This document shows, one piece after another, positions 5,894-7,320 of a stretch of DNA of 7,320 bases. Both the position numbers and the translations under genes were made by a program. Below the pieces are notes generated by a model. That model had not been told where the DNA came from. It saw only the letters and a list, made by a program, of their open reading frames with translations, and did no database searches. How positions within the stretch are numbered: position 1 is the first letter of the stretch; the number at the start of each line of letters is the position of its first letter. Origin of the DNA: Leptospirales bacterium (GTDB taxonomy: Bacteria; Spirochaetota; Leptospiria; Leptospirales; Leptonemataceae); contig JABAAI010000049.1 in assembly GCA_014238825.1 (NCBI GenBank), positions 1 to 7,320 of the forward strand, given 5' to 3'.

Positions 5894-7320
5894 TTAATGT
5901 TTGTTTTTTGTATTCCATTTATTTTTTAGCATCTTAATAATTTCGCTAAGACTCATGTTGGCATAAGATTTTAGTGATAGAGTTGGATTTACTTCTGCTC
6001 TAGATTTTAGTTTGGGACTTGAGTTATTTGAATACCAGTTGTTTGCTAAGTTTTTGTCTGCGAGGTTTTTTTTTCCAATGTCTTTTGTATTATACGCTTC
6101 AGCAGGCGGTGTCTTTACTTGTTTTAAATTTGTATAGACTAGAGAAATCGGCTTTTCGTTTTCTTCATCTTTTTCATTTTTCCTCTCGTCATTGTCCTGA
6201 TTCATTTTATATGGTAGGCTAACACTAATTCGAAAAAAGCGACCGTTAATTTTATTCAGAGTAGATTTACCTTGCATAACTCTGATGCTTTCAATAATAA
6301 CCGACCATTTAAGCCAGCGTAGATCATTAAAATCTTGACCATAGCGACACATATTATATATTTCTTGGAGCTTTACTTTATCTCTATTGAATGCTGTAAA
6401 TCTAAACATGATTTCATTTTTTCTTGGTATTGAGCTAAGTATTAAATCTATGTTATCAAAGTATTGTTCGTTTAAGAAGCTAATTAAATTTATTATTGAT
6501 GAAATCATTAAATCAGGACTATTTTCAATTATAGTATCAGGATCTATGCGAGTAGAAATACTAAGCTTAGCTCTAGCTGATATTTCTGTTAGGTCTGAGT
6601 TGATAATATTATAAACATTAATTTTATCTATATTATCAGGGTTTGACATAACTTCAAGACGTGAAAGTTCTATGAGGGTGTCTAAGTTGACGCGGATATC
6701 TTTTATATTTTTACTAAGCTCAAGGGCATTTTGTGACTTAGTCGCTTTATTTTTTTCTTTTTTGAATTCGGTGATTTTAGTAATTATTTTTCTCGCGGGT
6801 GTTACAAATAAAAATCCTATATAGTCAAAGATACGATGTTGCATATCATTAACAGATTCAATATATTTATTTCTCTTTTCTAGTTCAATTTTTCGTTGCA
6901 TAAAAACATACAAGAGATCTAGAGAAACACTCAACTCTAATAAGAAAATACCTGCACCACCTTTGGGATCCCAAAAAGTTGCTTCACCTATTTTTACTAA
7001 ATTATACAATAATGTAATAATTAGCAAAGAAACTCCAAAGAGAAAAAAGCTAGTCTGATATAATGAAGTTCTTGTTTTCTTAATAGCATTATAAATAAAA
7101 TAAATAAAGAGCGGGCTTTGCAAAGCTAGCCAGATTATATTAACTTTGAAGAATTTTGTTATTGATAGTGATACAATAGACGCGAGACCGATGGCTATGC
7201 TAATTAATAAATACTTTTTTGCGACTAGGACTGCATCTGTATTAATGTTAAGAGATCCCAGTCTTATTTTGAATCTTTTTGTTTTAAAAAATTGGATATG
7301 AAAATAATAGAATAGGGATG
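5894..7320 (-). CDS. membrane protein with degenerate histidine-kinase-like region (partial, start outside window)
   Basis: The frame is open from the stop at 5894-5896 to the right edge, giving 474 residues without a start. A TTG at 7121-7123 falls inside a hydrophobic helix and is unlikely to be the start. Numbered from the first whole codon at the edge, membrane segments lie near 36-54, 59-77, 88-108 and 119-139. A charged, probably coiled-coil stretch follows (about 140-160). Residues about 160-223 look like a histidine-kinase dimerisation hairpin (TPARKI, then LIELSRLE), and about 231-370 like a HATPase fold ending in FFRISVSLPY. The phosphoacceptor His, the Mg-binding Asn of the N box, the DxGxG box and the GxGL glycines all appear to be missing. 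A polar Asn/Lys/Ser/Glu-rich tail of about 100 residues ends the protein. It may be a membrane-anchored pseudokinase or scaffold. No partner response regulator is in view. The function is not recognised. Confidence 0.72.
   Translation of the reverse strand, partial: SLFYYFHIQFFKTKRFKIRLGSLNINTDAVLVAKKYLLISIAIGLASIVSLSITKFFKVNIIWLALQSPLFIYFIYNAIKKTRTSLYQTSFFLFGVSLLIITLLYNLVKIGEATFWDPKGGAGIFLLELSVSLDLLYVFMQRKIELEKRNKYIESVNDMQHRIFDYIGFLFVTPARKIITKITEFKKEKNKATKSQNALELSKNIKDIRVNLDTLIELSRLEVMSNPDNIDKINVYNIINSDLTEISARAKLSISTRIDPDTIIENSPDLMISSIINLISFLNEQYFDNIDLILSSIPRKNEIMFRFTAFNRDKVKLQEIYNMCRYGQDFNDLRWLKWSVIIESIRVMQGKSTLNKINGRFFRISVSLPYKMNQDNDERKNEKDEENEKPISLVYTNLKQVKTPPAEAYNTKDIGKKNLADKNLANNWYSNNSSPKLKSRAEVNPTLSLKSYANMSLSEIIKMLKNKWNTKNKH

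Noticed and set aside
6019..6614. Plus-strand open frames opposite the kinase-like gene (6019-6222, 6387-6614)
   Set aside because: The minus-strand frame is open for 474 codons with clear membrane helices and a domain pattern. These short frames have hydrophobic, motif-free translations typical of an antisense shadow.

Overview
The window looks like chromosomal DNA from an AT-rich alphaproteobacterium. The 315-residue malate dehydrogenase is of the LDH-like type typical of that class, and the long single-chain methylmalonyl-CoA mutase also fits. AT-rich codon use and the housekeeping content would suit a host-associated lineage (Holosporales- or Rickettsiales-like), but nothing here proves a lifestyle or a genus. 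No mobile element, tRNA, rRNA or CRISPR array was seen.

Layout: five genes run on the plus strand. They are mdh (118-1065), a hemolysin III/TrhA-type membrane protein (1121-1801), an 80-residue free-standing lipoyl domain (1922-2164), ahcY (2312-3613) and methylmalonyl-CoA mutase (3622-5790). A convergent gene on the minus strand (5894 to the right edge) encodes at least 474 residues of a membrane protein. Its soluble part has the layout of a sensor histidine kinase but lacks the catalytic residues, and its true start lies beyond the window. The longest gap between genes is 147 bases. The convergent gap 5791-5893 holds no hairpin that I would call a terminator.

Expression: TTGAC-type -35 boxes precede mdh (61), the lipoyl gene (1881) and ahcY (2251), with partly shared sequence just upstream of each. 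The lipoyl gene has no Shine-Dalgarno sequence, and its promoter sits so close to the ATG that the mRNA may be almost leaderless. An imperfect 21-bp palindrome covers its -35 box. ahcY and the mutase are 8 nt apart and surely form one transcription unit, and an identical decamer precedes both of their starts.

Function: the four enzyme or carrier genes can be placed on one carbon route. AhcY releases homocysteine. Sulfur-amino-acid and branched-chain breakdown produce 2-oxo acids, which a lipoyl-dependent dehydrogenase converts to propionyl-CoA. After carboxylation, the mutase makes succinyl-CoA, which enters the TCA cycle where Mdh works. The enzyme identities are firm; the idea that they act together is inference from proximity. 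The two least explained items are the orphan lipoyl domain and the degenerate kinase-like membrane protein.
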